DNA of 53,553 nt from positions 83,325-136,877 of the forward strand of contig BJOX01000239.1 in the NCBI GenBank assembly GCA_009731375.1, read 5' to 3'. The notes beneath the pieces were generated by a model. The model was given only the letters and a program-made list of their open reading frames with translations. It was not told where the DNA came from and searched no databases. Within the stretch, counting starts at the first letter, position 1, and each line of letters opens with the position of its first letter. The translations under genes were made by a program, and so were the position numbers. Source of the DNA: Paulinella micropora. Lineage: Eukaryota; Cercozoa; Imbricatea; Euglyphida. Positions 22,318 through 37,184 of the stretch are shown in pieces.

Positions 22318-24806
22318 NNNNNNNNNNAGGACACTCCCCTAACGCAAATATTTGTGTGATTTCCAAAAAAAATGTATCCGTATCAACATTGAGTCTGGGG
22401 CTAGCCACCCTGTCAATATTAGCTCCCAACTCGTCCTGGTTCCCACAAACCATGATTTATGGGATCTGGGGTGCAGAAAATTGGCCGACAAAAAAAAAGG
22501 ACTTTAGCATTCAGGACTCATGACACTGCCCTAACGCAAATATTTGCGTGAATTAAAAAAAAAAACTGTATCAGCATCACCATCGAGACTGGGGCTGGCC
22601 ACCCTGTCAATATGAGCTCCCAACTCCTCCTTGTTACCACAAAGCACGATTCATTGCGACGGGGGTGCAGAAATGGGGTGAAAAAAACAAAGAATTTGGC
22701 ATTCAGGACATTCCCTTAACGCAAATATTTGCGTGAATTCCCAAAAAAAAAAAAAAAAAAAAAAAAACAGCATCGACATCGAGTCTGGGGCTAGCCAACC
22801 TGCAAATATGAGCTCCAAACCATGATTTATTGCAACAGGGGTGCCGAAATGGGGTGAGGGGGTGGGGTACACAAGGTCCAAATCCCCCCTCCCCCCAAAC
22901 CCCCACCCCCTACTCCCAACACCTTTCAGGGATAATATAAATAAAGCGAGGAAATATGTCAAGAAATAGTTAGTATTACCCGGCTGGGAAAGGGGAAGTA
23001 GGGGGAGGCGGGTTGCAATAATGATGGTAGTATTAAAAAAGAAAGGAAATATATCAAGATATTGCTAATATTAGGAAGAAGAAGGCCATTTTGGGATAAA
23101 CAACAAAGAAGAGCAAAGAGAGAAAGGAAATACGTTTAAGAAGTTGTTAGTATTACCCGGCGGAAGGGGGAAGTAGGGGCGTATTGGGATTGATAAAAGT
23201 ATTTGTAATAGAAAAGAAAGGAATATGTCAAGAAATATAGTTGGTATTACCAGGGTTGGAAAGGAGAAGTAGGGGGGAGGCGGGTTGGGATGAGTAAATA
23301 AAAAATGAAGAAAACACGTCAAAGAAATAGCTCGCATTACCCGGCCTGGAAAGGGAAAGTGGGGGGAGGAGGGTTGGGATAAATATTAATTATAGCAAAG
23401 AAAATTAACATGTCAAAAAATAGTTAGTATTACCCGGCTTGGAAGGGAAAAGAAGTGGCGAGCAATAAACAAGAAAAAGAAAGGAAATAAGTAGAGAAAT
23501 AGTTAGTAATACCCGGTCTGGAAAGGGGACGTAGGTGGGGGCGGGTTGGGATTGGGGCGAGGGTCCAACAGTGCAAGCTTAAACTGATAAGTCGATTGCT
23601 TAACGAGTGATTTCGCTTTGTCCGAAAAAACATGCAACCTTGCCATAAACACGTAGATGAGGACGGCGATTACGATTGCTAGCTGTACATTGGGCACTTT
23701 GATGTGGAGCGCGGTAAACATTTTCGCCTACATAACATACACAACACACATAACATACATAACATACACTTGCACAATATACATAAACATGCATGACATG
23801 CATGACATACATGACATACATGACATACATAACATACGTTACGTACATAACATACATAGCATACATAGCATACATAACATACATAACATCATATAGAGCA
23901 TACAAACATAAATAACATACATACATGAATATCATAAGTAATAAATACCTCAGCTGCTACTAGTAGTAAGAGACCATACAGTACAACGATTTCTAGATGG
24001 TTATCAATCGGCTCCAGGTAAGGGAGACGACGTTCGGAGATGAGGAGAAATATAGCAAGCACCACGCAGGTACATAAAACCTGAAGATAGATACGTAATA
24101 GGACAGGGGTGTGTGTGTGTGNNNNNNNNNNNNNNNNNNNNNNNNNNNNNNNNNNNNNNNNNNNNNNNNNNNNNNNNNNNNNNNNNNNNNNNNNNNNNNN
24201 NNNNNNNNNNNNNNNNNNNNNNNTTGTACCCAGGCGCAAACGCCAGCTGGGCAATAGCGATAAGAATAAACCGCCTGGCTAAATCTACTAACACATACCG
24301 CGCGTAGTTAGGCTGGTACTTGTCCGCGGAGATTTCTTGGTAGACCAGATCATACTCTAGCGCTTTGCGCATGACGAAGACAGGCACAGTAGTACAGAAG
24401 GTGCACAAGAACACTATGGCAAAGACCCCCCACCTATACGTATGTATGTATGTATGTATGTATGCATGCATGCATGCATGTATGTGTGCATGTGTGTATG
24501 TGTGTATGTGTGTAAGTATGTATGTATGTATGTATGTATGTATGTATGTATGTATGTATGTGTGTATGTATGTATGTATGTATGTACCCCAGGTGGGGTC
24601 GTTCCCAGCAGGTGATGGTAGGTGCTGCTGTCAACACCTGTGTGTGTATGTCTGTGTGTGTTTTTACGTGAGGGAGAGATATACCGGTTAAAAGGAGGAG
24701 GAGAGGGAAATGAGGGGTTTGGGGGGGGGGGGGGGAAGAAAAAGAGAGAAAGAGAGAGAGAGAGAGAAANNNNNNNNNNAAGAAAGAGAGAGAAAGAGAA
24801 AGAGAG

Positions 24807-24846
<40 letters not shown>

Positions 24847-25118
24847 AGAGTGAGTGTGTATGTATGTGAGAGAGAGAGAAAGAGAGAGAGAGAACAGAGA
24901 GAGAGAGAGAGAGAGAGAGAAAGGTGACCTTGGTCCCTCCCACTTCTTGACAGTTTACGAGGTGGAGGCACGCCTGAGTCAGCGGGGTGAAGACGAAGAG
25001 GAAACAATGCAAGAGGCCTGTGAGCATGACTTGGTCCAGGCTCCGGTATGTTTGCACAGATGTTGTGCCGCCAGTTGCGCCGTAGGGACTTGGAGAAAAG
25101 ACCTGCAGAATAGGATAG

Positions 25119-25155
<37 letters not shown>

Positions 25156-26566
25156 CACATACACATACAAAGTGGACTCCTGCATCAGGCTGCATGCCGA
25201 GGGTGAGGTAATACGCACGCACACGAACACACACACGTACAGACACAGAAAGAAACAAATACCTATGCACTGGGATAGGATAGGATAGGGTAGGATAGGA
25301 TAGGATAGGTTGGATAGGGTATGATAGGGTACGATAGGGTAGGATAGGATAGGATAGGATAGGATAGGATAGGATAGGGTAGGATAGGGTAGGAAAGGGT
25401 AGGATAGGGTAGGATAGGGTAGGATAGGGTAGGATAGGATAGGATAGGATAGGGTAGGATAGGGTAGGATAGGATAGGGTAGGATAGGGTAGGATAGGGT
25501 AGGATAGGATAGTATAGGATAGAATAGGATAGAATAGGATAGGATAAGATAGGATAGGATTAGGATTAGGACTAGGATTAGGACTAGGATTAGGATTAGG
25601 ATTAGGATTAGGATTAGGATTAGGATTAGGGTTAGGATTAGGGTTAGGATTAGGGTTAGGATTTGGGTTAGGATTCCTATTAGGATTAGGATTGGGAGTG
25701 GGATTGGGATTGGGATTGGGATTGGGATTAGGATTAGGATTAGGATTAGGATTAGGACATTAGGATCAGGAACAGGATTAGGATTAGGATTAGGATTAGG
25801 ATTAGGATTAGGATAGGATAGGATAGGATAGGATAGGATAGGATAGATAGGTTAGAATGATATAATATTATATAAGATGCCAGAAGAGAGACGGTTTGCG
25901 CTGTAGTACGATGGTATGGTGTGGATGATAATGACACGACCTTATGCACGAGGCAAACCAGCTTGGGGATAACGACGACGATGACGTTGTTGTTGTTGTT
26001 GTTGTTGTTGACGATGACTATGACGACGACGACGATGTTGATTATAATGATTATTATAATGATGATGATGATGATGACGACGATGAAATGACGACGAAAG
26101 GACGGTATGGTGTGGATGATGATGACGACCTTGTCCACGAGGCTAACCAGCTTGGGGATAGCGATGATGATGATGATGATGATGATGATGGTATGGTGTG
26201 GATGATGACGAAACGACCTTATTCACGACCAGCTTGCACTTTTCACCCTTGGGGGAGGAGCAGAGAGTACAGCAGCGCAGCGTCGCGAGCGCGCTAATTA
26301 TCATCAATCATCATCACCACCACCACTATCATCATCGTCATCATCATCATCACCATCATCATTATCATGCATCCATTTTAATCTTACTTACTATGATTAT
26401 CGTTATGGGGGGGGCAGGAGCAGAGAGCACAACAGCGTAGAGTCACCAGCGGTAAAGAATAAAGAATATAATCATCGTCATCAATACCAATAATCTTAAT
26501 GATACTTATTATCATTATCGTTGGGGGAGGAGCAGAGAGCACAGCAGCGCAGAGTTGTGAGCGCGC

Positions 26567-26599
<33 letters not shown>

Positions 26600-26613
26600 C
26601 ATTAATTTTAACA

Positions 26614-26688
<75 letters not shown>

Positions 26689-27325
26689 GACACCGTGATA
26701 GCCCAGTGGTCAAGTTCTACCATCTGGGCCCTGTCGCCAGTTCGATTCCCGTCGGTGCCACCAGTATTTTCATTGAACATACCGATCTATTTCTGGACCA
26801 GTATTTTCATTGAACATACCGGCCCGTCTGGAAGTGTTGGAACTGCCCTTGCGGGGGTGTCATTAGAGCTTATCGTCAATTCTTCGTACTCCCCTCACGG
26901 GTGAGACGATGGAGGCGACATGTGCAGATTGCATCAGCCATTGACAGAGAAGCACTATTATTATTATTATTATCATTATTATTTTATTATTATGGACACC
27001 GTGATAGCCCAGTGGTCAAGTTCTACCATCTGGGCCCTGTCGCCAGTTCGATTCCCGTCGGTGCCACCAGTATCTTCATTGAACATACCGGTCCGTCTGG
27101 AAATGTTGGAACTGCCCTTGCGGGGGTGTCATTAGAGCCTATCGTCAATTCTTCGTACTCCCCTCACGGGTGAGACGATGGAGGCGCATGTGCAGAAATG
27201 CATCAGCCATTGACAGAGAAGCACTATTACTATTATTATTATTAAGATTATTATTATTATTATCATTATTATTATTATTATCATTATTATCATCATTATC
27301 ATCATCATTATCATCATCATTATCA

Positions 27326-27374
<49 letters not shown>

Positions 27375-27385
27375 CATCATCATCA

Positions 27386-27450
<65 letters not shown>

Positions 27451-28633
27451 NNNNNNNNNNNNNNNNNNNNNNNNNNNNNNNNNNNNNNNNNNNNNNNNNN
27501 NNNNNNNNNNNNNNNNNNNNNNNNNNNNNNNNNNNNNNNNNNNNNNNNNNNNNNNNNNNNNNNNNNNNNNNNNNNNNNNNNNNNNNNNNNNNNNNNNNNN
27601 NNNNNNNNNNNNNNNNNNNNNNNNNNNNNNNNNNNNNNNNNNNNNNNNNNNNNNNNNNNNNNNNNNNNNNNNNNNNNNNNNNNNNNNNNNNNNNNNNNNN
27701 NNNNNNNNNNNNNNNNNNNNNNNNNNNNNNNNNNNNNNNNNNNNNNNNNNNNNNNNNNNNNNNNNNNNNNNNNNNNNNNNNNNNNNNNNNNNNNNNNNNN
27801 NNNNNNNNNNNNNNNNNNNNNNNNNNNNNNNNNNNNNNNNNNNNNNNNNNNNNNNNNNNNNNNNNNNNNNNNNNNNNNNNNNNNNNNNNNNNNNNNNNNN
27901 NNNNNNNNNNNNNNNNNNNNNNNNNNNNNNNNNNNNNNNNNNNNNNNNNNNNNNNNNNNNNNNNNNNNNNNNNNNNNNNNNNNNNNNNNNNNNNNNNNNN
28001 NNNNNNNNNNNNNNNNNNNNNNNNNNNNNNNNNNNNNNNNNNNNNNNNNNNNNNNNNNNNNNNNNNNNNNNNNNNNNNNNNNNNNNNNNNNNNNNNNNNN
28101 NNNNNNNNNNNNNNNNNNNNNNNNNNNNNNNNNNNNNNNNNNNNNNNNNNNNNNNNNNNNNNNNNNNNNNNNNNNNNNNNNNNNNNNNNNNNNNNNNNNN
28201 NNNNNNNNNNNNNNNNNNNNNNNNNNNNNNNNNNNNNNNNNNNNNNNNNNNNNNNNNNNNNNNNNNNNNNNNNNNNNNNNNNNNNNNNNNNNNNNNNNNN
28301 NNNNNNNNNNNNNNNNNNNNNNNNNNNNNNNNNNNNNNNNNNNNNNNNNNNNNNNNNNNNNNNNNNNNNNNNNNNNNNNNNNNNNNNTATCGTCAATTCT
28401 TCGTACTCCCCTCACGGGTGAGACGATGGAGGCGCATGTGCAGATTTGCATCAGCCATTGACAGAGAAGCACTATTATTATAATATATTATTATCATTAT
28501 TATTATTATTATTACTAATATTATTATTATTATTATTATTATTTATTATTTACTATATCTGAGGCGTACTGATGCAGCTAATGGCATATCCTCAACGGAC
28601 ATAAGCCTCCAATACCCTTGTTCGAGGTCCATA

Positions 28634-28701
<68 letters not shown>

Positions 28702-28702
28702 G

Positions 28703-28782
<80 letters not shown>

Positions 28783-28793
28783 CACAATTATTA

Positions 28794-28834
<41 letters not shown>

Positions 28835-29042
28835 TTCCCGTCGGTGCCACCAGTATTTTCATTGAACATACCGGTCCGTCCGGACCAGTATTTTCATTGA
28901 ACATACCGGTCCGTCTGGAAGTGTTGGAACTGTCCTTGCGGGGGTGTCATTAGAGCCTATCGTCAATTCTTCGTACTCCCCTCACGGGTGAGACGATGGA
29001 GGCGCATGTGCAGATATGCATCAGCCATTGACAGAGAAGCAC

Positions 29043-29085
<43 letters not shown>

Positions 29086-29421
29086 GTTATGATTATTATC
29101 GTTGGGGGAGGAGCAGAGAGCACAGGAGCGTAGTCAGCGCGCTCATCATCGTCATCATCATTATCATCATTATCATCATCATCATCATCATCATCGTCAT
29201 CGTCGTCGTCGTCGTCATCATCATCATCATCATCATCATCGCCATCATCGTCATCATCATCGTCATAATCGTCATCATCATCATCATCATAATCGTCATC
29301 ATCATCATCGTCGTAGTCGTCGTCGTCGTTGTCGTCGTCGTCGTCATCATCATCATCATCATCATCGTCATCATCATCATCATCGTCATCATTGTCATCA
29401 TCGCCGCCGTCGTCGTCGTCG

Positions 29422-29454
<33 letters not shown>

Positions 29455-29917
29455 ATTCATCATCATCATCATCATCGTCGTCGTCGTCGTCATGATGATG
29501 ATGATAATTGTCGTCATGATGATGATGATGATGATGGTGATGATGAGATAGATGATGATGATGATGATGATGATGATGATCATCATCATCATCATCGTCG
29601 TCATCATCATTATCATCATCATCATCATGAAATTTTAATCTTATTTATTAATATCATCATAATGATTCTCTTCAACATGGTTATCCCTGAAAAATATTGG
29701 GAAGAGGGGATGGGGAGTGGTGTGGGAAGGGGAAGAGTGAAGAATGGTGCACCAAAGGTAGATGAAGCAGAAGACGCCCAGGACAGCCAGGGTTGCATAG
29801 AAAGGGAACAAGGTGTAGGTAAGCTGAGAAATCGGCAGACACCGCCCTATGCAAAGGGAACAAGGTGTAGGTAAGCTGAGAAATCGGAAGACACCGCCCT
29901 ATGCAGACATACATACA

Positions 29918-29954
<37 letters not shown>

Positions 29955-31750
29955 CAGATAGAGATAGATAGATAGATAGATATACAGATAGATAGATAGA
30001 TAGAGATAGATAGATAGAGATAGATAGAGAGATAGATAGATAATACATGGGTAGGTAATTACTACTACAGACACTGCTCTATGTATACATACGTAGAATA
30101 CATATGTGCGCGCAGGGACTAACTACTCCGAAAATGTCACAAAAAGTGCCAGGTACGTACAGTACATACAAACATACGTACATGTACTCTAATTCATGCA
30201 TAGATACCAGACTCTTTATCACTGCTGACGGGCAGGGCGAAGGAGAAGAAATTGATCACGACGCCCTAATAGTAATAGTAATAGTAATAGTAATAGTAAT
30301 AGTAATAGTAATAGTAGTACTAGTACTAGTAATAGTAATAGTAATAGTAATAGTAATAGTGATAGTAATAGGAATAGTAATAGTAATAGTACTATTAGTA
30401 ACAGTCACAGTAATATTAATGGTAATAGTAATAGTATTAGCAACAGTGATAGTGATAGCGATAGTGATGGTGATAGTGATAGTGACAGTGACAGTGACAG
30501 TGACAGTGACAGTGATAGTGATAGTGATAGTGATAGTGATAGTGATACCACAAAGTCCTCGCTGGAGACGATGGGCACGTTCTGTATGAAGAAGATCAGT
30601 ACCGCTTTTGTGCCGCTGAAGGTGCCACGGGACTCCGGCTTAAGGAAAAAGATAGAAAGGGCAATCAACGCAAGCGTGTAACCGGTGACAAGGCCGCTGT
30701 CCGTGCGCTCACACGCAATACAGTCACCTTCCTATTCATATGTATGTGTGTATGTATGCATGTATGACAAGGCCGCTGTCCGTGCGCTCACACGGAATAC
30801 AGTCACCTCCCTATTCATATGTATGTGTGTATGTATGTGTTTATGTATGTATGCATGTATGACAAGGCCGCTGTCCGTGCGCTCACACGCAATACAGTCA
30901 CCTTCCTATTCATATGTATGTGTGTATGTATGTGTTTATGTATGTATGCATGTATAACAAGGCCGCTGTCCGTGCGCTCACACGGAATACAGTCACCTTC
31001 CTATTCATATGTATGTGTGTATGTATGTGTGTATGTATGTATGCATGTATGACAAGGCCGGTGTCCGTGCGCCCACACGGAATACAGTCACCTTCCTATT
31101 CATATGTATGTGTGTATGTATGTGTGTACGTATGTATGCATGTATGACAAGGCCGCTGTCCGTGCGCTCACACGCAATACAGTCACCTTCCTATTCATAT
31201 GTATGTGTGTATGTATGTGTGTATGTATGTATGTATGTATGCATGTATGTATGTATGTATGTATATATGTCACAAGGTCCTTGTCATGGCGCTCACAAGG
31301 GATACAGTCACCTTCCTATTCCTATGTATGTATTTATAGATGTATGTATTTACGCATGTATGTAGGTAGGTCACAAGGCCATTGTCACTGCGCTCACAAG
31401 ACATACAGTCATCTTCCTATGTATTTAGTATATTTACATGCATGTATGAATTGTCAGTGCGCTTGCAAGGGATGCATCTATCTACCCTCCCATTCATGTA
31501 TGTGTGAATGTGTGTCTGCATGTACGTGAAGAGTGTCATAGCGATCACAAAGGATACTATCACCCTCCTATGTATGTATGTATGTATGTATGTCACAAGG
31601 GGGTTGTCAGAGCGATCACAAAGGATACATGTATGTATGTATGTAGGTATGTATGTATGTGTCTTACCAGGCCCTTGCTGAAATACCCAGAAAGACAATC
31701 ACCTGAGTAAGTAAGTAAGTAAGTAAGTAAGTAGGTAGGTAGGTAGGTAG

Positions 31751-31783
<33 letters not shown>

Positions 31784-31837
31784 GAAGTAAGTAAGTAAGT
31801 TAAGTAAGTAAGGAAGAGGTACGTAAGTAAGTAAGTC

Positions 31838-31887
<50 letters not shown>

Positions 31888-31985
31888 TAAGTAAGTAAGT
31901 AAGTAAGTTGAAAATGCTCATGCAGAATGAAGAGAGGGAAAGGGCATATAAGTAAGTACGTAAGTAGGTAGGTAAGTAAGCAAGC

Positions 31986-32039
<54 letters not shown>

Positions 32040-32097
32040 CTGCATACCACGCCGGTCCCCTGCGGTACACAGACCCGTGTGTAAGTAAGTAAGAAAA

Positions 32098-32147
<50 letters not shown>

Positions 32148-32423
32148 CTTACAAACTTACTAACTAGCTAGCTGACTAGCTAGCTAGCTAGCTAGCTAGC
32201 TAGCTAACTATCTAACAAAGAAAGAAAGAAAGAAAGAAAGAAAGAATGAAAGAAAGAAACAAGCAAACAAGCTAACCGCATAGTACGCCGGTCCGGTGCG
32301 GTGCGCAGACCCGGGTGAAGTAAGTAAGTAAATAAATAAGCGAGTAAGTAAGTAAGTAAGCAACTAAGTAAGGAACTAACTTACCAACTTACTTACTAAC
32401 TAGCTAGCTAGAGCTAGCTAACA

Positions 32424-32455
<32 letters not shown>

Positions 32456-32617
32456 AACAAGCAAGCAAACAAGCTAACCGCATAGTACGCCGGTGCGGTG
32501 CGGTGCGCAGACCCGGGTGTCCCACACCAACTGAGGATCTATAGACAGATATAGATAGGTAGGTAGGTAGGTTAAGGTAGGTAGGTAGGTAGGTAGGTAG
32601 GTAGGTAGGTAGATAGG

Positions 32618-32648
<31 letters not shown>

Positions 32649-32716
32649 CTAGATAGCTAGATAGGTAGATAGGTAGGTAGGTAGGTAGGTAGGTAGGTAG
32701 ATAGATAGATAGACAC

Positions 32717-32761
<45 letters not shown>

Positions 32762-33146
32762 GATAGATAGATAGATGAAATATCGACTAATGCCAGAAAA
32801 AAGGAGCTTCTGATTTCGTCAACCAAGGAAGTCTGTGGGTAAAGTATTAACCCGATGCCCAGCTAAGCCGTGATGTTTGCACGGAAGGGACTGATACAGG
32901 GAATACCAAATCTCCCTAGTACCAGGCGGGGCCAGGGCTCGTTCCATAAAGCGCCCCTTGCAGAACGAGCTCCCACCTCCATTACAGAGGACCCAGTAAG
33001 CAGATGGAGTTTCGAGACTGTCCGACAGTCTAGTATAAACCGACAGAGCACTGTGGGTTTTATTCCGGGCTCAACAAGCGAGAAAGGGCACCCTGAGGGA
33101 ACAGGATTGTGCTTCCCGTCGCTATTTCGGCATGTGACTTATAGGC

Positions 33147-33198
<52 letters not shown>

Positions 33199-33483
33199 TA
33201 GATAAATAGATAGATAGATAGGTAGATAGATAGATAGATAGATAGAACGACCGGTTGGTCTATCCGCCTTGCAGCCGTGGGTGCCGTTCCGACAGCAGTA
33301 GCCTGATGATGATGATGATGATGGTGATGGTGGTGGTGGCGGTGATGGTGATGATGATGGTGGTCATGGTGGTGGTGGTGGTGGTGATGATGATGATGGT
33401 GGTGGTGGTGGCGATGATGATGATGATGACGATGACGATTTTGATGCTGGTGGTGGTGGTGATGATGGTGGTGATGATGATGG

Positions 33484-33517
<34 letters not shown>

Positions 33518-33536
33518 GATGATGATGATGATGATG

Positions 33537-33575
<39 letters not shown>

Positions 33576-34308
33576 GTGCTTCTCTGTCAATGGCTGATGC
33601 AAATCTGCACATGCGCCTCCATCGTCTCACCCGTGAGGGGAGTACGAANNNNNNNNNNNNNNNNNNNNNNNNNNNNNNNNNNNNNNNNNNNNNNNNNNNN
33701 NNNNNNNNNNNNNNNNNNNNNNNNNNNNNNNNNNNNNNNNNNNNNNNNNNNNNNNNNNNNNNNNNNNNNNNNNNNNNNNNNNNNNNNNNNNNNNNNNNNN
33801 NNNNNNNNNNNNNNNNNNNNNNNNNNNNNNNNNNNNNNNNNNNNNNNNNNNNNNNNNNNNNNNNNNNNNNNNNNNNNNNNNNNNNNNNNNNNNNNNNNNN
33901 NNNNNNNNNNNNNNNNNNNNNNNNNNNNNNNNNNNNNNNNNNNNNNNNNNNNNNNNNNNNNNNNNNNNNNNNNNNNNNNNNNNNNNNNNNNNNNNNNNNN
34001 NNNNNNNNNNNNNNNNNNNNNNNNNNNNNNNNNNNNNNNNNNNNNNNNNNNNNNNNNNNNNNNNNNNNNNNNNNNNNNNNNNNNNNNNNNNNNNNNNNNN
34101 NNNNNNNNNNNNNNNNNNNNNNNNNNNNNNNNNNNNNNNNNNNNNNNNNNNNNNNNNNNNNNNNNNNNNNNNNNNNNAATAATAATAATAATAATAACAA
34201 TAATAATAATTATAATAATAATGTATGTATCTCCTGCCAATTGCTGAGCCAAAAGGCCATGTGCATCCAGTCCTCCATTCCATAAGGAAAGTCTCCACAC
34301 CAATCGGT

Positions 34309-34368
<60 letters not shown>

Positions 34369-35353
34369 ATATCTGAGGCGTACTGATGCAGCTAATGGCC
34401 TATCCTCAACGGACATAAGCCTCCAATACCCTTGTTCGAGGTCCTCCACCCCCCCGTGTCAGTCTCTCGCCTGATGATCGGGGCCACCGATGGAGCTCCT
34501 GAGGGCAAGACTGCACTAAGCCGAGGTTATTCCGCAGTCCCAGCAACCTCTTGCAAGACGTCACCGAATGTGCAAGTGCATACACCAAGCGCGGTTGCTA
34601 GAGCTGCCTCGAAACCCCACCCATAACAATCTGGTGTCTGCTGGGTCCTGGGCTATCAACCAGCATATGCGGAGTTTAAGATCTTTTACGCGCGCAACGA
34701 CCCTCCTCCCCAGCATCTACCACCAAAGGGTTATGAGTTGGCGTCACAGTTTAACGCCTTGAGGCCATTGGGCTGGAACTCTGTTTAGCAAGTGTGACTA
34801 GGTTTTTTCATCGGGATTTCCCTCAAATATGTCACAGTCAACACTCCAAGGCAGATTTACTATATCTGAGGCGTACTGATGCAGCTAATGGCATATCCTC
34901 AACGGACATAAGCCTCCAATACCCTTGTTCGAGGTCCTCCACCCCCCCGTGTCAGTCTCTCGCCTGATGATCGGGGCCACCGATGGAGCTCCTGAGGGCA
35001 AGACTGCACTAAGCCGAGGTTATTCCGCAGTCCCAGCAACCTCTTGCAAGACGTCACCGAATGTGCAAGTGCATACACCAAGCGCGGTTGCTAGAGCTGC
35101 CTCGAAACCCCACCCATAACAATCTGGTGTCTGCTGGGTCCTGGGCTATCAACCAGCATATGCGGAGTTTAAGATCTTTTACGCGCGCAACGACCCTCCT
35201 CCCCAGCATCTACCACCAAAGGGTTATGAGTTGGCGTCACAGTTTAACGCCTTGAGGCCATTGGGCTGGAACTCTGTTTAGCAAGTGTGACTAGGTTTTT
35301 TCATCGGGATTTCCCTCAAATATGTCACAGTCAACACTCCAAGGCAGATTTAC

Positions 35354-35412
<59 letters not shown>

Positions 35413-35449
35413 GCATCACAATAACAGACACAACACCAACAATAACAAC

Positions 35450-35481
<32 letters not shown>

Positions 35482-37153
35482 CACCTGGCCAACAGCGCTT
35501 AAACGCCACACTCGAATGCACGCTTAGATCTTCCCAATGTTCCTGTGAGGCCAAGGGAGGAAATGCAGGGTCTGGGCAGAGGGCGCCCAGAGGGCAAGGC
35601 AAGCAGACAGCCAGCTGGCCACCGCCGTAGGTCCCTACGAGATGTACGTACGTATGTATGTATGTATGTATGTATGCATTGTATGTATGTATGTATGTAT
35701 GTATGTACGTATGTATGTATGTATGTATGCATGTATGTATGTATGTATGTATGTATGTATGTGTGTACGTACGTATGTATGCATGTTTGTATGTTTGTAT
35801 GTATTATGTATGTATGTATGTATGTATGTATGTAGGTATGTATGTATGAGGACGTCCAGAGGACAAGGTAAGTATGTATGTATGTATGTATGTATGTATG
35901 TATGTATGCATGCATGCATGCATGTATGTATGCATGCATGTATGTATGTACGCATGTATGTATGTATGTATGTATGTATGTATAAGCAGACAGCCAGGTG
36001 GCCTCAGCCCTAAGTGCCTACGATATGCAAGTATGTATCTATGTATGTGTGTATGATGTATGTATGTATGTATGTATTATGCATGTATTATGCATGTATG
36101 CATATATGTATGTATGTATGTATTTATGAGGGCGTCCAGAGGACAAAGCAAACAGACAGCCACGTGGTCCCCCGCCGTAGGTGCCTAGAGGGTAGGATAG
36201 GATGAGATGGAATGGGATGGGATGGGATGGGATAGGATGGGATGGGATGGGATGGGATGGGATAGGATGGGATAGATGGGATGGGATAGATGGGATGGGA
36301 TGGGATAGGATAGGATGGGATGGGATGGGATAGGATGGATGGGATGGGATGGGATGGGATGGGATGGGATAGGATGGGATGGGATGGGATGGGATGGAAT
36401 GGGATGGAATGGAATGGAATGGGATGGAATGGGATAATTTAGGATTGGATGGGATGGGATGGGATAACTTAGGATGGGATGGGATCGGCGCCATAATACG
36501 ATCCGATAGAATACCGAAGGGGCATGTGTTGCATTCGGTCTGGTCGGCATTGGGCACATAGCCTGGGCCACAGCCTGCTATGGTAAAGTTGGTGCTATTG
36601 CTAACCGCCGCCGCCTAGGTAGGTAGGGTGGAAAGGTGGGTAGGTAAGGTAGGTAAGATAGGTAAGATAGGTAAGATAGGTAAGGTAGATGAGATTTGAA
36701 AAACAAAAGGTAGGTAAGGTAGGTAAGGTAGGTAAAGTAATAAGTAGGTAAAGAGGTAGGTAGGCTAGAAGGCAGATAGGTCGTTACCTGCTCCCTTGAG
36801 CTGTAGAAATACTGCAGCACAGCTACTGCTAGCGAGTTGATCCTCCCTTTCAAGTATAGCTACGTAGATAGATACACACACGTGTCTTGCGGTTACTTAA
36901 TACGTACTAGATACATATTAATACAAAACATACACACAGTACATACCTCAGTGAAGGCGGCTTGTCCGTTTGTGTGGTTGATAGCTTGTTGAATACTAGA
37001 AGGAACGAGGCTGGTATTGAAGGCAACACCTGCTTCCAGATAGATAGATATAGATATAGATTGATGGATGGATGGATGGATGGATGGATGGATAGAGAGA
37101 TAGAGAGATAGATAGATAGATAGAAAGATAGATAGATAATAGATAGATAGATG

Positions 37154-37184
<31 letters not shown>

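Noticed and set aside
23503-23584. Extension of exon 38 to a stop at 23503 as the gene's end
   Set aside because: The extension reads into family T repeat sequence. A donor at CA|GTTTAAG and phase-fitting exons 39-41 seem better, though this alternative remains possible.
26403-26572. A second SINE family (GGGGGAGGAGCAGAGAGC repeat)
   Set aside because: The word matches the reverse complement of exon 33's 5' edge with its acceptor, so these copies belong to the exon-edge pattern.
26689-26760. A functional tRNA gene
   Set aside because: A and B boxes are present, but the T arm and anticodon arm do not fold well. The same head is repeated with a common body and an ATT tail, so it is a SINE head.
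30733-31240. A CRISPR array with regular spacing
   Set aside because: The 95-bp units are repeated as wholes with microsatellite between them. There are no unique spacers, and the context is a eukaryotic intron.
32863-33160. Conserved small ORF pair found in every copy of repeat R
   Set aside because: The frames are open by chance in a repeat of high identity. Truncated copies cut through them and no family is recognised.
34406-35255. Pairs of small proteins at 34406-34762 and 34899-35255
   Set aside because: They are identical because the 493-bp unit is duplicated. There are no motifs, and they lie within an intron of the opposite-strand gene.
35642-36013. Proteins made of Met-Tyr-Val-Cys or His-Thr-Tyr-Ile repeats (many positions from 24 to 53 kb)
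   Set aside because: They are six-frame readings of GTAT/CATA tetranucleotides. Likewise Tyr-Leu-Ser-Ile strings come from GATA.
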